This document shows, piece after piece, positions 15,928 to 24,044 of a stretch of DNA of 64,000 nucleotides. The stretch comes from CAZFOB01 sp964520325 (lineage in GTDB: Bacteria > Actinomycetota > JAICYB01). Position numbers and translations under genes: made by a program. How positions within the stretch are numbered: position 1 is the first letter of the stretch; each line of letters begins with the position of its first letter. Under the pieces are notes generated by a model. The model did not search any database. It had not been told where the DNA came from and worked only from the letters and a program-made list of their open reading frames with translations. The stretch covers positions 1 to 64,000 of the forward strand of contig CAZFOB010000015.1 in assembly GCA_964520325.1 (NCBI GenBank), written 5' to 3'.

Positions 15928-17816
15928 GCGGCAACCCACCTAAACGAGTCCCGCGTCCGTTGGCCCAGCGTTCGTCCAGGCGGGCAACGGGGCGAACAAC
16001 GCGTCGCGTGCCGCAAACGCTTGCGCGCCGATACGAGGTGATCAGACGCATCGGCGTCGGCGGCATGGCCGACGTCTACCTCGCCGAGGACACGCAGCTC
16101 GGACGTGAGGTCGCACTGAAGATCCTGCACCCGCAGTACGCCGGCGATGACGGATTCGTCGAGCGCTTCAAGCGCGAAGCGTTGTCGGCGGCCAAGCTGC
16201 AACATCCGAACATCGTCCAGATCTACGACTCGGGACGCGACGGCGACTTCAACTTCATCGTCATGGAGTACGTCGAAGGACGCTCCCTCAAAGAGCACCT
16301 CACGGAAGAGGGCCCGCTCGAGATCGGCGAAGCTTCGCGCATCGCGGGCGATGTGTTGACGGCGCTCGCGTTCGCTCACCGCGGCGGCCTCGTCCACCGC
16401 GACATCAAGCCCGGCAACATCCTCCTTTCCGACGAAGGCAAGGTGCAGGTCACCGACTTCGGCATCGCGCGCGCAGAGGCCGCAAGCACGATGACGCAGA
16501 CGGGCACGATCGTTGGCACCGCCTACTACCTCTCCCCCGAACAGGCGCAAGGTCTTCCTCTCGATGGGCGATCAGATATCTATTCGCTCGGCGTCGTCCT
16601 CTACGAGATGCTCACCGGACGCCGGCTGTTCGAGGGTGACTCGCCGGTGTCGATCGCGTACAAGCACGTTCGCGAGCAGCCGCGGCCCCCGTCGAGCTTC
16701 CGCCAGGACATCCCCCGTCCGCTCGAAGCGATCGTGCTGAACTCGCTTGCCAAGCGTCCTGAGGATCGATACAGCTCTGCCGCGCTGATGCGCCGCGACC
16801 TCGAATCGTTCGCGCAAGGCAAAGCCGTCACCGCCACGGTGAAGGTTGCCGTGCCGGAAGATTCAACGCAGGTCATCCGTTCCGTCGGCGTGCTCGATCG
16901 GCAGGCGGTCCGGCGTCCTGGATGGCTCGTCGCTTTGGCATTGGCGTTGCTCGTCGGCGGCATTGCGATCGGCACGTGGTCACTCGTCACCCTCGTGCGC
17001 ACCGTCGTCGGGCGCGTCGACGTCCCAAAGGTCGTAGGACGCGAACCCGATCAAGCCAACCGCGTACTTCGCGCAGCAGGCCTCGACCCGTCTTTCCAGG
17101 AATCGGAGTTCTCGATCGACGTCGCGGAAGGACTCATCACGAGGCAAGAACCACCAGCCGGAAGAAGCGTGGCCAAGGGAAGCCTCGTGCGCTTCTGGGC
17201 ATCGAGGGGACGTCCGGTGGTGAAAGTGCCGGACGTGGTCGGCGCCTCACTCGACAAGGCGGCCGCAGAGCTTCGCGAAGCCGGGTTGAACGTCGGGAAA
17301 CGGATAGGACAGTTCAGCGAAGAAGAGCCGGGGACGGTTCTCTCGCAGAACCCGGACGCCGGACGAGAGCTTCGCAGTGGCGACAGCGTGAACCTCACCG
17401 TTTCTCAGGGCGAGGAGAAGGCCCTCGTTCCCGATGTGATCGGACGCGACTTCGCCGATGCCGTCGAGATCCTGGCGAACGCGGGTTTTCGTCCCAATCG
17501 CATCAGTGAGCCTCATCCAACCGCCCCGCAGGGGACCGTCTTCGACCAGGACCCCAAGCCCAACACCGAGTCCGTTCCCGGAGCGATCGTCGACGTCTTC
17601 GTCTCCGAAGGCGCCGATGACTTCGCGATGCCGGACGTCGAGGGTCTGACCGAAGAGGAAGCCACCGACGAGCTCGAGGGCCGCGGCCTTGACGTTAGGG
17701 TCGTCCGTGAAGTGGTCGGCGACTCCTCGCAGGTGGGCCGAGTGATCGCCCAGGATCCAAGTCCGGGGACGACGGTGCGCCGCGGCGACTCCGTCGAGAT
17801 CACCGTCGGCGAATAG
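15924..17816 (+). CDS. pknB: PknB, PASTA-domain Ser/Thr protein kinase
   Basis: This 630-aa receptor kinase starts at ATG 15924, overlapping the pbpA stop. After about 35 basic residues comes a kinase domain with glycine loop IGVGGMADVY, catalytic Lys66 (VALKIL), HRDIKPGN (158-165), DFG (178-180) and activation-loop threonines (STMTQTGTIVGT). One transmembrane helix is at about 334-357. Four PASTA repeats follow, opening VPKVVGREPDQA, VPDVVGASLDKA, VPDVIGRDFADA and MPDVEGLTEEEA. PASTA domains sense muropeptides or lipid II. There is no separate pknA in this cluster. Its last 17 bases overlap the convergent trpG. Confidence 0.97.
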   Translation: MSGNPPKRVPRPLAQRSSRRATGRTTRRVPQTLARRYEVIRRIGVGGMADVYLAEDTQLGREVALKILHPQYAGDDGFVERFKREALSAAKLQHPNIVQIYDSGRDGDFNFIVMEYVEGRSLKEHLTEEGPLEIGEASRIAGDVLTALAFAHRGGLVHRDIKPGNILLSDEGKVQVTDFGIARAEAASTMTQTGTIVGTAYYLSPEQAQGLPLDGRSDIYSLGVVLYEMLTGRRLFEGDSPVSIAYKHVREQPRPPSSFRQDIPRPLEAIVLNSLAKRPEDRYSSAALMRRDLESFAQGKAVTATVKVAVPEDSTQVIRSVGVLDRQAVRRPGWLVALALALLVGGIAIGTWSLVTLVRTVVGRVDVPKVVGREPDQANRVLRAAGLDPSFQESEFSIDVAEGLITRQEPPAGRSVAKGSLVRFWASRGRPVVKVPDVVGASLDKAAAELREAGLNVGKRIGQFSEEEPGTVLSQNPDAGRELRSGDSVNLTVSQGEEKALVPDVIGRDFADAVEILANAGFRPNRISEPHPTAPQGTVFDQDPKPNTESVPGAIVDVFVSEGADDFAMPDVEGLTEEEATDELEGRGLDVRVVREVVGDSSQVGRVIAQDPSPGTTVRRGDSVEITVGE

Positions 17817-18417
17817 CCGGTCGAGACGTCGCGACGAAATTCCCGAGCAGCTTCTTGCCAACGTTCGTGAGGATCGACTCCGGATGGAATTGCACGCCCT
17901 CGATGGCCAGAGCCGTATGTCGCACACCCATGACCACGTCGTGATCAGAATCGCGATCAGAATCGTCATCCGACCACGCTGAGACCACCAACTCAGGCGG
18001 CAACGACGAACGTTCTAGGACAAGCGAGTGGTAGCGCATCGCCTCGAACGGCTGTGCGAGATCACGGAGAACGCCGTCGGCGTCGTGGTGCACCATCGAC
18101 GTCTTGCCGTGCATGATGCTCGGCGCCTCGATCACGCGGCCGCCGAACGCCGCACCGATCGCCTGGTGACCGAGGCACACGCCGAGCAACGGCGTGCCAC
18201 TGTCGGCGCACCAATGCACAAGGGGGATCGAGATCCCCGCACCACCGGGACGACCCGGTCCCGGCGAGATCACCACGGCGTCGGGAGAGCTCGCAGCGAT
18301 CTCCTCGATCGTCACTTCGTCGTTGCGTCGTACGTCCAGGCAAGCACCAAGTTCGCCGAGGTGCTGCGCGAGGTTGAACGTGAACGAGTCATAATTGTCG
18401 AGGACGAAGATCCTCAT
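17800..18417 (-). CDS. trpG: Glutamine amidotransferase TrpG/PabA
   Basis: This 205-aa class I glutamine amidotransferase supplies ammonia for anthranilate or aminodeoxychorismate synthesis. The triad is visible: Cys in GVCLGHQAIG and His/Glu in VQFHPESIL; FVLDNYDSFTFNLAQ and ISPGPGRPGGAG are the N-terminal signatures. A trpG next to pknB is also found in mycobacteria. No trpE or pabB is adjacent, so it may serve both pathways. A short Asp/Ser-rich insert (SDDDSDRDSDHDVV) near the end is unusual. It overlaps the LmbE gene by four bases. Confidence 0.92.
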   Translation of the reverse strand: MRIFVLDNYDSFTFNLAQHLGELGACLDVRRNDEVTIEEIAASSPDAVVISPGPGRPGGAGISIPLVHWCADSGTPLLGVCLGHQAIGAAFGGRVIEAPSIMHGKTSMVHHDADGVLRDLAQPFEAMRYHSLVLERSSLPPELVVSAWSDDDSDRDSDHDVVMGVRHTALAIEGVQFHPESILTNVGKKLLGNFVATSRPAIRRR

Positions 18418-19286
18418 AGTCCTTCGAACAGGTCGCTCTCTTTGAGTTGAGGCCGGCGCTCGCTTCGCGACACATCCGACTTCGCCAAGACGTAGTACTC
18501 CGACGAGAGCGCCCCTCGAAACTCCGGCGGGATCTGCAAGAACATCTGTGTCGTACCGAGCTGAGTCCGGTGTGCTTCAAGCGCAGCGAACTTCTGCTCG
18601 ACGAACGAGCTGCAGTCGATGACGGTCGTGATGGTCTCGTCGTCGTCGCCGATCCGTTCGACCTCCTCGTCCGAGAAGAACTCATCCGGCTCGACCCCGA
18701 GCTGCCCGGCCATCTCGCGTCCCGTCCGCATCAGCGACTTCGGAAACGCCGTGCAGTACACCTTCTTCACGCCGGCGAGGTCGGCGGCTTCGAGCGCCGC
18801 CCTGTGCGCGCGGATGTGATCGGGATGTCCGTAGGTTCCGAACTCGTTATAGGTCACAACGACCTGCGCGCAGGTCTCTTCCAGGATGGCGACGATCTTC
18901 GCCACGACCCCTTCGAAGTCCTGATTGACGAACGCGACGGCGGCATCGTTCTCCGGGGTGCCGTCCATCCCCGAGTCGTGGTAGCCGAGCATCCTCAGAT
19001 CGATGCTTCCCGAAGGGGCGCCTGGAGGCGCATCCCCACCGAGCCGTTTGCAGGCCTCGATCAGCTCCGTTCGCCGAACCTCACCGAGGCGCGTCTTCAG
19101 CTCATCGGGTGAACCGAGATCGGGTCCGAGGAGAGAAACGTCGGCGATCTCTCCGGCCTCGCCGTTCGTGCACGTCACAAGAACGACGTGCGCGCCCTCG
19201 GACGCGTATCGCGCGATCGTGCCTCCGGTGGCAAGCGATTCGTCGTCGGGATGCGCGTGCACGAAAACGACGCAGCGTTGGTCCAT
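18414..19286 (-). CDS. LmbE/PIG-L deacetylase, mycothiol-type (MshB/Mca-like)
   Basis: This 290-aa zinc hydrolase has the zinc-site signature AHPDDESLATGG (His, Asp-Asp) and the third ligand in FGTYGHPDHIRAH. The N-terminal MDQRCVVFVHAHPDDE and the end QIPPEFRGALSSEYYVL are typical of the actinobacterial MshB/Mca pair, which deacetylate GlcNAc-inositol or cleave mycothiol S-conjugates. I cannot choose between them. I place the start at ATG 19286; a longer frame would add 20 residues before the fold. It overlaps trpG by four bases and is divergent from crgA. Confidence 0.85.
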   Translation of the reverse strand: MDQRCVVFVHAHPDDESLATGGTIARYASEGAHVVLVTCTNGEAGEIADVSLLGPDLGSPDELKTRLGEVRRTELIEACKRLGGDAPPGAPSGSIDLRMLGYHDSGMDGTPENDAAVAFVNQDFEGVVAKIVAILEETCAQVVVTYNEFGTYGHPDHIRAHRAALEAADLAGVKKVYCTAFPKSLMRTGREMAGQLGVEPDEFFSDEEVERIGDDDETITTVIDCSSFVEQKFAALEAHRTQLGTTQMFLQIPPEFRGALSSEYYVLAKSDVSRSERRPQLKESDLFEGL

Positions 19287-19351
19287 GAAGCCGATTATCA
19301 TCGGCCCACAACTCCCGAGCGGAAATCGTCTCCAACGAAAGAGCATCCGGC

Positions 19352-19594
19352 ATGCCTGTATCGAGATCGAAACGGAAGAAGGACGGAAAGCGGCCCAAGT
19401 CGCCGGCCATCGTCACCAAGCCGAAGCGCAAGACGACGGCTCGGTGGGTGCCCTTCGTGTTCTTCACATGCGTCGGGGTTGGGGTCGTCCTGATCCTGCT
19501 GACCTACATCATCTGGAACGGCCGGCCGGCCACGCTCTTCGGGGGACTCGGCCTCATCGGTGTTGCATTCGCCGTCTCGACGCAGTGGTACTGA
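19352..19594 (+). CDS. crgA: CrgA, cell-division membrane protein
   Basis: This 80-aa protein has a Lys-rich cytoplasmic N-terminus (SRSKRKKDGKRPK) and two transmembrane helices (WVPFVFFTCVGVGVVLILLT and LFGGLGLIGVAFAVS), ending TQWY. This is the CrgA family (PF06781), which in mycobacteria and Streptomyces recruits wall-synthesis proteins to the septum. Its place beside the pknB-trpG cluster is conserved. It is transcribed away from the LmbE gene and followed by a duplicated 21-bp unit. Confidence 0.93.
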   Translation: MPVSRSKRKKDGKRPKSPAIVTKPKRKTTARWVPFVFFTCVGVGVVLILLTYIIWNGRPATLFGGLGLIGVAFAVSTQWY

Positions 19595-19595
19595 C

Positions 19596-19634
19596 CCTTC
19601 AGCGGCCTCTTCGGAGCCTTCAGCGGCCTCTTCG
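19596..19634. repeat. Duplicated 21-bp unit downstream of crgA
   Basis: CCTTCAGCGGCCTCTTCG occurs at 19596-19613 and again at 19617-19634 (period 21) in the 70-bp gap between crgA and the repressor gene. Part of it (GGAGCC.TCAGCGGC) is the reverse complement of the unit duplicated at 26255-26300. Confidence 0.8.
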
Positions 19635-19664
19635 TGGTCTGCACCGGCCACTAACCTCGGCGTC

Positions 19665-19937
19665 GTGGCCAATCCGCACGTCTCCGATCGCGCCGAGCTG
19701 CTCGTACGGCTGAAGAAGATCGAGGGCCAGATCCGCGGGATCCAGCGGATGATCGAGGACGACACCGCGTGCGTCGACGTCCTCACGCAGGTCTCCGCTG
19801 TGGTCGCCGGTATGGAGAAGGTAGGCCTTCGGCTCCTCCGCGACCACATGCGCGCCACGCTCGGACAGGTCAACGCGGCGTCCGAGGACAAGGTCGTCGA
19901 GGTCGTCAGAGCGGTCGAACGATTCCTACAGGCCTGA
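19665..19937 (+). CDS. CsoR/RcnR/FrmR family repressor, FrmR-like
   Basis: This 90-aa all-helical DUF156 repressor starts at GTG 19665. The core has LLVRLKKIEGQIRGIQRMI followed by CVDVLTQVSAVVAGMEKVG. The first sensing residues are Cys36 and His61, but the position that is Cys in copper-sensing CsoR is Thr65. Cys-His-Thr is the fingerprint reported for FrmR-type formaldehyde sensors, so this is probably not a copper repressor. No formaldehyde-detoxification gene is adjacent, though actinobacteria use mycothiol-dependent enzymes encoded elsewhere. A perfect GTCCACA-CCC-TGTGGAC dyad lies just downstream (19969-19985). Confidence 0.85.
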   Translation: MANPHVSDRAELLVRLKKIEGQIRGIQRMIEDDTACVDVLTQVSAVVAGMEKVGLRLLRDHMRATLGQVNAASEDKVVEVVRAVERFLQA

Positions 19938-19968
19938 AATTCCACGGCTGTCACTTTGTCCCCAGAAC

Positions 19969-19985
19969 GTCCACACCCTGTGGAC
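19969..19985. promoter_or_regulatory. Perfect 7-3-7 dyad between repressor and fmdB
   Basis: GTCCACA CCC TGTGGAC is a perfect inverted repeat in the 115-bp gap. It contains the DnaA-box core TCCACA on both strands but lies 26 kb from oriC. It could be an operator for the repressor or a solitary DnaA-binding site; the sequence alone does not decide. Confidence 0.4.
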
Positions 19986-20052
19986 AACACCACGAACGTG
20001 CAGCTCAGCACCTCATGGTCGGCCCCCAGGGTCGGGGGCGTAAGCTCGTGGG

Positions 20053-20295
20053 GTGCCCGTCTTCGAATACCGCTGCACCGTATGCGAGGCCGACCTCGAG
20101 GCGATCGTGCTTCCGGGCGAGTCGGCGCCTTTGGCCTGCGCCGAGTGCGGCGGCGAGTTGCGGCGACGCTGGAGCCGGGTAGGTATCAAGCTGGTCGGCT
20201 GGGGTTTTTCGAAGAACGACTCGATGCTCCCGGACTCCGCCTCGCGTAGATCCTTCAAAGAGATCCGCGACAAGGCGTCCGAACTCTTCGACTAA
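20053..20295 (+). CDS. FmdB-type zinc-ribbon protein
   Basis: This 80-aa protein starts at GTG 20053. It opens PVFEYRCTVCEADLEAIV and continues with CAECGGELRRRWS: two CXXC knuckles of the FmdB/CxxC_CXXC_SSSS regulatory domain. The tail (RRSFKEIRDKASELFD) is helical. The family name comes from a putative regulator of formamidase genes, but its real role is unknown. It appears to be a single-gene unit; downstream is a weak GGGCT..AGCCC hairpin before the convergent CPBP gene. Confidence 0.85.
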   Translation: MPVFEYRCTVCEADLEAIVLPGESAPLACAECGGELRRRWSRVGIKLVGWGFSKNDSMLPDSASRRSFKEIRDKASELFD

Positions 20296-20376
20296 TGCGT
20301 CTGCATCGACGAAGAGGCAGACTGACTCCGAGCCGCCAGCGGACGAGCACTCTGTGCGACCGGGCTTTGAGCCCTA

Positions 20377-21075
20377 TTAACTGCCGAGGATCACGAACAC
20401 GTGGATCGCTGAGTGCAGGATCATCGGCGACACCAGGCTCCTGTCTCGCACGAGAAGTCCGGTCAGCACGAACGCGAGAACGGCGTAGCCGGGGAATCCG
20501 AACACGCCACCGAGGCCGTGGACACCCATCCATGCGAGTGACGCGAGGACGCCGGCAACAACGATGGTCTTGCCGCGCGATCGGAGAGCGTGGAAGCCAA
20601 AACCGCGGTACGTGAACTCCTCACAGAAAGCCGCCGTCACGACGCCCATCACGACCCAGGAGAGACGCTGGATGGTCGTGTGCGGTGCGCCATTAGCGCT
20701 CCACGCCTTCACGAGGGTCGAGACACCGGCCAGCGGTCCAGCGAGCTCGCGGACGGCGACCGCGACGAGTCCGATCGCAACGGCACCGACCAGGAGCGTG
20801 ACGCGACGACGGCGGTCTACATGGATGCCGACGTCCCCCAGCGTCCACCCATGACGGCGCATCACGCCGAGCGCGACGGCGACGGATGTCCAGTGCAGTA
20901 CGAACGTAGAACCCCAGAAGGCCCACCATCCGTAGGTTGTGCCCTCACCAAACAACTCTCGTGACCACGGCGTGAACGAATTCGCCATGTACAGCACAGG
21001 GAAACCGACCAGGACGAGTGCGATCTGCCACGCGGGGATCGCGCGCACCTCGGAACGAACCTTATTCATGACCAT
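20377..21075 (-). CDS. CPBP family intramembrane metalloprotease
   Basis: This 232-aa multi-pass protein (about six to seven helices) has the CPBP (Abi/CAAX) motif EEFTYRG with two adjacent Glu and an Arg, and further zinc-ligand candidates in WMGVHGLGG and LHSAIHVF. Bacterial members act as bacteriocin-immunity or membrane-protein proteases; the substrate is unknown. Its start overlaps the upstream PadR regulator stop (21062-21075), so the two form an operon and PadR probably controls the protease. Confidence 0.87.
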   Translation of the reverse strand: MVMNKVRSEVRAIPAWQIALVLVGFPVLYMANSFTPWSRELFGEGTTYGWWAFWGSTFVLHWTSVAVALGVMRRHGWTLGDVGIHVDRRRRVTLLVGAVAIGLVAVAVRELAGPLAGVSTLVKAWSANGAPHTTIQRLSWVVMGVVTAAFCEEFTYRGFGFHALRSRGKTIVVAGVLASLAWMGVHGLGGVFGFPGYAVLAFVLTGLLVRDRSLVSPMILHSAIHVFVILGS

Positions 21076-21679
21076 CCTTCCCCTTCCTGCCTTGTGCGTA
21101 CGATGCGGGATACGTCGAGTTCTTCAGTCGCGCGAGTAGTTGTGCCGTCCAGTCGATCTCGGCTGCGATGAGGCGGCGTTCGTGGTCGCGCAGATCGTCG
21201 ACGACCGCTCGCTGAGCGGGATTGCCGAGCGGGGGAGTGAGTTCCGGATGGAACGCGCGCTCCAGCTGCGCGAGGTTGTCCAGTCGCTGCTTGAGGAGAT
21301 CGATGATCTCAGCCCGATCGAGGTCGTCGTAGAACGAGACCGCGAGATCGATCGGGCGCGAGTACCTCGTGATGCCGAGCCAGGCCTTGCGCAGCAGGTC
21401 GCGGAACTCTTCGCGGCCGGCCTCCGTGATCTCGTACGTCCGGTGGGGCGGACGCTTCCCGTGCTGCCCGGTCTCGACGAGCCGGACCAGCCCTTGGGCT
21501 TCGAGCTTTCGCAGTCCAGAGTAGATCGACCCCGACTGGATATCGGCCCACCAATGCATGTCCCAGCGCTTCAGCGTCGCCTTGATGTCGTAGCCGTGCG
21601 CCGGACGTCTCGCCAGCACGCCGAGCAACGCGATTCGGGCTAGGGCGCCTGAGCGGTCACGAAGAGGTCTATCAGTCAC
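21062..21679 (-). CDS. PadR family transcriptional regulator
   Basis: This 205-aa regulator probably starts at GTG 21679, directly inside a dyad. The winged helix reads ALLGVLARRPAHGYDIKATL and SGSIYSGLRKLEAQGLV, followed by the beta wing RTYEITEAGREEF and a helical Vir-like dimerisation domain. PadR proteins sense small ligands or stress and usually repress their own operon. A longer frame upstream reaches 21820 but its extra 47 residues do not resemble the family. Operon with the CPBP protease downstream. Confidence 0.87.
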   Translation of the reverse strand: MTDRPLRDRSGALARIALLGVLARRPAHGYDIKATLKRWDMHWWADIQSGSIYSGLRKLEAQGLVRLVETGQHGKRPPHRTYEITEAGREEFRDLLRKAWLGITRYSRPIDLAVSFYDDLDRAEIIDLLKQRLDNLAQLERAFHPELTPPLGNPAQRAVVDDLRDHERRLIAAEIDWTAQLLARLKNSTYPASYAQGRKGKDGHE

Positions 21680-21690
21680 TAATGAATAGT
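21678..21690 (-). promoter_or_regulatory. Candidate PadR operator at the start codon
   Basis: On the minus strand, ACTA TTCAT TAGT forms a 4-5-4 dyad overlapping the GTG, preceded by TTG. In GC-rich surroundings this AT-rich patch stands out. It probably holds the promoter and operator of padR, and would make the transcript leaderless. Confidence 0.45.
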
Positions 21691-21890
21691 CAATGGTGGC
21701 TATCTGCTTGTCAAGCACCTTGCTCGGGCTTCGACCAGCGTCAGGTCCGGCTCCGAGGACCTGCCTCGGTTCGTCCGGCTCGCTGCCGACGGTCATCTTC
21801 GGCACGTCCTTCTTCCTCACGTCGTTGCGTTCCCTCGTACACCACGTCCGTGGGCGCTAACTTCGCCTGTTCACAGCCCGATTTCAGGTC

Positions 21891-22565
21891 ATGCGCAGAG
21901 TGCTTTCCGCCGGTGCGGGCGCCATCGTCCTTCTCGTCCTCCTTCACGCGCGCCCCGCGCAGGCCGGCGGATTCGATGCCATCGAAGAAGCCCACGTGCG
22001 CAACATGCTGAACCAGACCCGAGCCGGGGAAGGCCTCGAGCGCCTGGTCAGTCACCCCGGAATGATCGAGATGGCCCGCGGCCAGTCGGTCAGGATGGCT
22101 GAGAAGGGCTCGATCTTCCACAACGAAAACCTCGGTGGCGAGGCCACATCCCTCTTGCCGGGCTGGCTCCAGATCGGCGAGAACGTCGGGAAGGGTCCAG
22201 ACGCCGACCTGATCCAGGAAGCGCTTCTCGAGAGTCCGGGGCACTACAAGAACATCGTCGACCCCGCTTTTGACTCGATCGGCATCGGCATAGTGGTGGC
22301 CGGTGACGGCACCAGGTTCATCACGCAAGTCTTCGCCGACCTCAAAGACGCCCCGTCGGCTCCGACACCGCCTACGCCGGCTACGCCGATCCTTCGGTCG
22401 ACTCCGGCGCAGGAACCCCCGGCGCCGACGCTCGCGCCCGCCAAGCCCGCGGCACCAACCGTCGCAGCACCACCGCCCGTGCTGCGGCTCAGGTCAGACC
22501 TGAATGCCGTCATCGGGGGGCTCGTTCTACCGGCTGAATTGTCCGGAGCTCTCACAGAGTCATAG
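21891..22565 (+). CDS. Secreted CAP (SCP/PR-1-like) domain protein
   Basis: This 224-aa protein has a signal peptide (MRRVLSAGAGAIVLLVLLHA, cleavage near ARPAQAGG). The CAP domain (about 30-150) has LNQTRAGEGLERLVSHPGM, QIGENVG, ESPGHYKNIVDPAFDSIGIG and FITQVFAD: the bacterial YkwD-type pattern. One canonical site His may be missing (HNENLGG is present but shifted). A Pro/Ala-rich linker and a short C-terminal segment follow. CAP proteins are extracellular, with roles in adhesion or wall biology that remain unclear. Next to the acidic repeat protein, it suggests a surface-protein locus. Confidence 0.85.
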   Translation: MRRVLSAGAGAIVLLVLLHARPAQAGGFDAIEEAHVRNMLNQTRAGEGLERLVSHPGMIEMARGQSVRMAEKGSIFHNENLGGEATSLLPGWLQIGENVGKGPDADLIQEALLESPGHYKNIVDPAFDSIGIGIVVAGDGTRFITQVFADLKDAPSAPTPPTPATPILRSTPAQEPPAPTLAPAKPAAPTVAAPPPVLRLRSDLNAVIGGLVLPAELSGALTES

Positions 22566-22675
22566 TGGCTTCCCCTACGTCCGGCCGGTAGTCCTCTGAC
22601 CAGGCCTTTTCCATTCCGGGCTCGAGCACGAGCGCACGAAGTGTCATAGAACTGACACGGAAACGTCATAAAGGC

Positions 22676-22704
22676 TTGCGTCCCCTCCCCAAGGCTGCTA
22701 AACA
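22676..22704 (+). promoter_or_regulatory. Sigma-70-like promoter of the acidic repeat gene
   Basis: TTGCGT (22676-22681), a 17-base spacer and TAAACA (22699-22704) give a good housekeeping-type promoter, with a start near 22711 and a leader of about 47 bases. A GCCCC/GGGGC hairpin follows in the leader. AAGGAGGTGC at 22742-22751 is a near-perfect ribosome binding site. Confidence 0.6.
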
Positions 22705-22757
22705 TTACCGACGCCCCACACCGGGGCGATTTCCTTGAGGAAGGAGGTGCAACAAAC

Positions 22758-23858
22758 ATGAACAAGACTCTCAAGCTAGTGCTCGTCGCGATGGTTGCGA
22801 TCGGTGCGTCATGGACTTCAGTGGCGCGGGCCGACGTCGACAACGCATCAGCGACGAACGTGCAGGACGGCGACAACGACAACGAAACTGAGCAGACTGG
22901 TGAAGCCTCTTCGGGCGACGCCGTGGCCGGACAGGTCGCGGGTGTTGTCTCGTCGGGCGACGCTTCCGTCGATGCGACCAACCGCTCGGAAGACGTTGAC
23001 GTTGTCACAGGTGATGCGACAGGTACGAACGACGCGGCAACTTTCGTCGGCCTTACGGCCGGCTCGAGCTCCGCGGTGAACGCTGCCGACGTTGAAAACA
23101 GCGCCGGGACGAACATCCTGTCGGGCGACAACGAGAGCGAACTCACCCAGGACGTGATTGCGACGTCGGGTGATGGCGTTGGCGGTCAGGTGATCGGCGT
23201 CGTTACGTCGGCCGGCGGTTCGGCCGACGTTGTGGCGGCCAACACCTCGGAAGGCGTTGACATCTCGACTGGTGACGGAGATGCGTCTAACGACGCGGCT
23301 GCGTTCGTCGGTCTCAACGCTACGGGTACAGTCGCGGCGCTGGCTGCGGACATCGATAACGCGTCCGCGACCAACGTGCAGGATGGCGACAACGACCTCG
23401 AAGCTTCGCAGGCGGCCCTTTCGGCCTCAGGCGACGGCGTCGGTGGTCAGGTACTCGGTGTGGTTTCGGCTGGTGATGCGTCGGTTGACGCCACCAACCG
23501 TTCCGAGGACGTTGACGTCGAAACTGGCGACACCGTGTCGGAGAACGACTTCGCTGCTTTCGTCGGCCTTACGGCCGGCACGGGAACAGCGGTTGTCGCT
23601 GCCGACATCGAAAACGCCGCCGCTCTGAACCTCCTGAGCGGCGACAACGCGAGGGAGCTGTCGCAGGATGCGACAGCGACTTCGGGTGACGCCGTGGCTG
23701 GTCAGGTTGCAGGTGTTGTGACCACCGCTGGTGGTTCGGCAGACCTCGTTCTGGCGAACACCTCGGAGGACTCCGACGCTGAGTCTGGTGAGGGCGAATT
23801 CGACAATGACGACGAATCGTTCACTGGTCTTAACGCTGGTGGTCTGATCTTGATCTAA
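22758..23858 (+). CDS. Secreted acidic protein with four ~85-residue repeats in A-B-A-B order
   Basis: I recognise no family. The 366-aa protein has a signal peptide (residues 1-24, MNKTLKLVLVAMVAIGASW...) and then only repeats: 25-109, 110-196, 197-281 and 282-366. Each has AD(V/I)(D/E)N near the start, GDN..E..Q, SGD(A/G)V(A/G)GQV.GVV, N.SE..D, then ND...F.GL.A. Repeats 1 and 3 are near-copies, as are 2 and 4, so a two-repeat unit was duplicated. After the signal there is almost no Lys/Arg, no Cys and abundant Asp/Glu/Asn/Gly, which suggests a calcium-binding beta-solenoid or secreted fibre. Strong promoter, near-perfect Shine-Dalgarno and a double hairpin at the end imply an abundant product. 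The following gene encodes a sigma factor. Confidence 0.85.
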   Translation: MNKTLKLVLVAMVAIGASWTSVARADVDNASATNVQDGDNDNETEQTGEASSGDAVAGQVAGVVSSGDASVDATNRSEDVDVVTGDATGTNDAATFVGLTAGSSSAVNAADVENSAGTNILSGDNESELTQDVIATSGDGVGGQVIGVVTSAGGSADVVAANTSEGVDISTGDGDASNDAAAFVGLNATGTVAALAADIDNASATNVQDGDNDLEASQAALSASGDGVGGQVLGVVSAGDASVDATNRSEDVDVETGDTVSENDFAAFVGLTAGTGTAVVAADIENAAALNLLSGDNARELSQDATATSGDAVAGQVAGVVTTAGGSADLVLANTSEDSDAESGEGEFDNDDESFTGLNAGGLILI

Positions 23859-23870
23859 GGATCAAGATCA
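23845..23870 (+). terminator. Perfect dyad spanning the stop codon of the acidic repeat gene
   Basis: TGATCTTGATC TAAG GATCAAGATCA is an 11-bp perfect inverted repeat with a four-base loop that contains the TAA stop (23856-23858). It stands 10 bases before the rho-independent terminator and may stabilise the 3' end of the mRNA. Confidence 0.6.
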
Positions 23871-23880
23871 GAGAAGTTCT

Positions 23881-23915
23881 GAAGACGGGCCCCTTCGGGG
23901 CCCGTCTTCTTTTTT
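23881..23915 (+). terminator. Rho-independent terminator
   Basis: GAAGACGGGCCC-C-TTCG-G-GGCCCGTCTTC forms a 12-13-bp stem with a UUCG tetraloop, followed by TTTTTT. It is the strongest terminator in the window and ends the acidic repeat transcript. Confidence 0.92.
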
Positions 23916-24044
23916 CCTGACTAGTCACTACTGGCGTTCTACGTGGCCCGATCATCCCAGCGCCGTGCCCTTAAGTTCCCCGTTTCCTAGTCAGTGCGGG
24001 AACACCCGCAGAGAGCGGAAGCGCGAGGGACAGAGGGGGGCGTC

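Noticed and set aside
21680..21820. N-terminal 47-residue extension of the PadR regulator
   Set aside because: The extra residues do not resemble PadR proteins, and a GTG inside a promoter-like AT-rich dyad gives a family-typical start.
22758..23858. Repeats of the acidic gene as a CRISPR or other DNA repeat array
   Set aside because: The repeats are coding, about 255-261 bp long, diverged at synonymous sites and without spacers.
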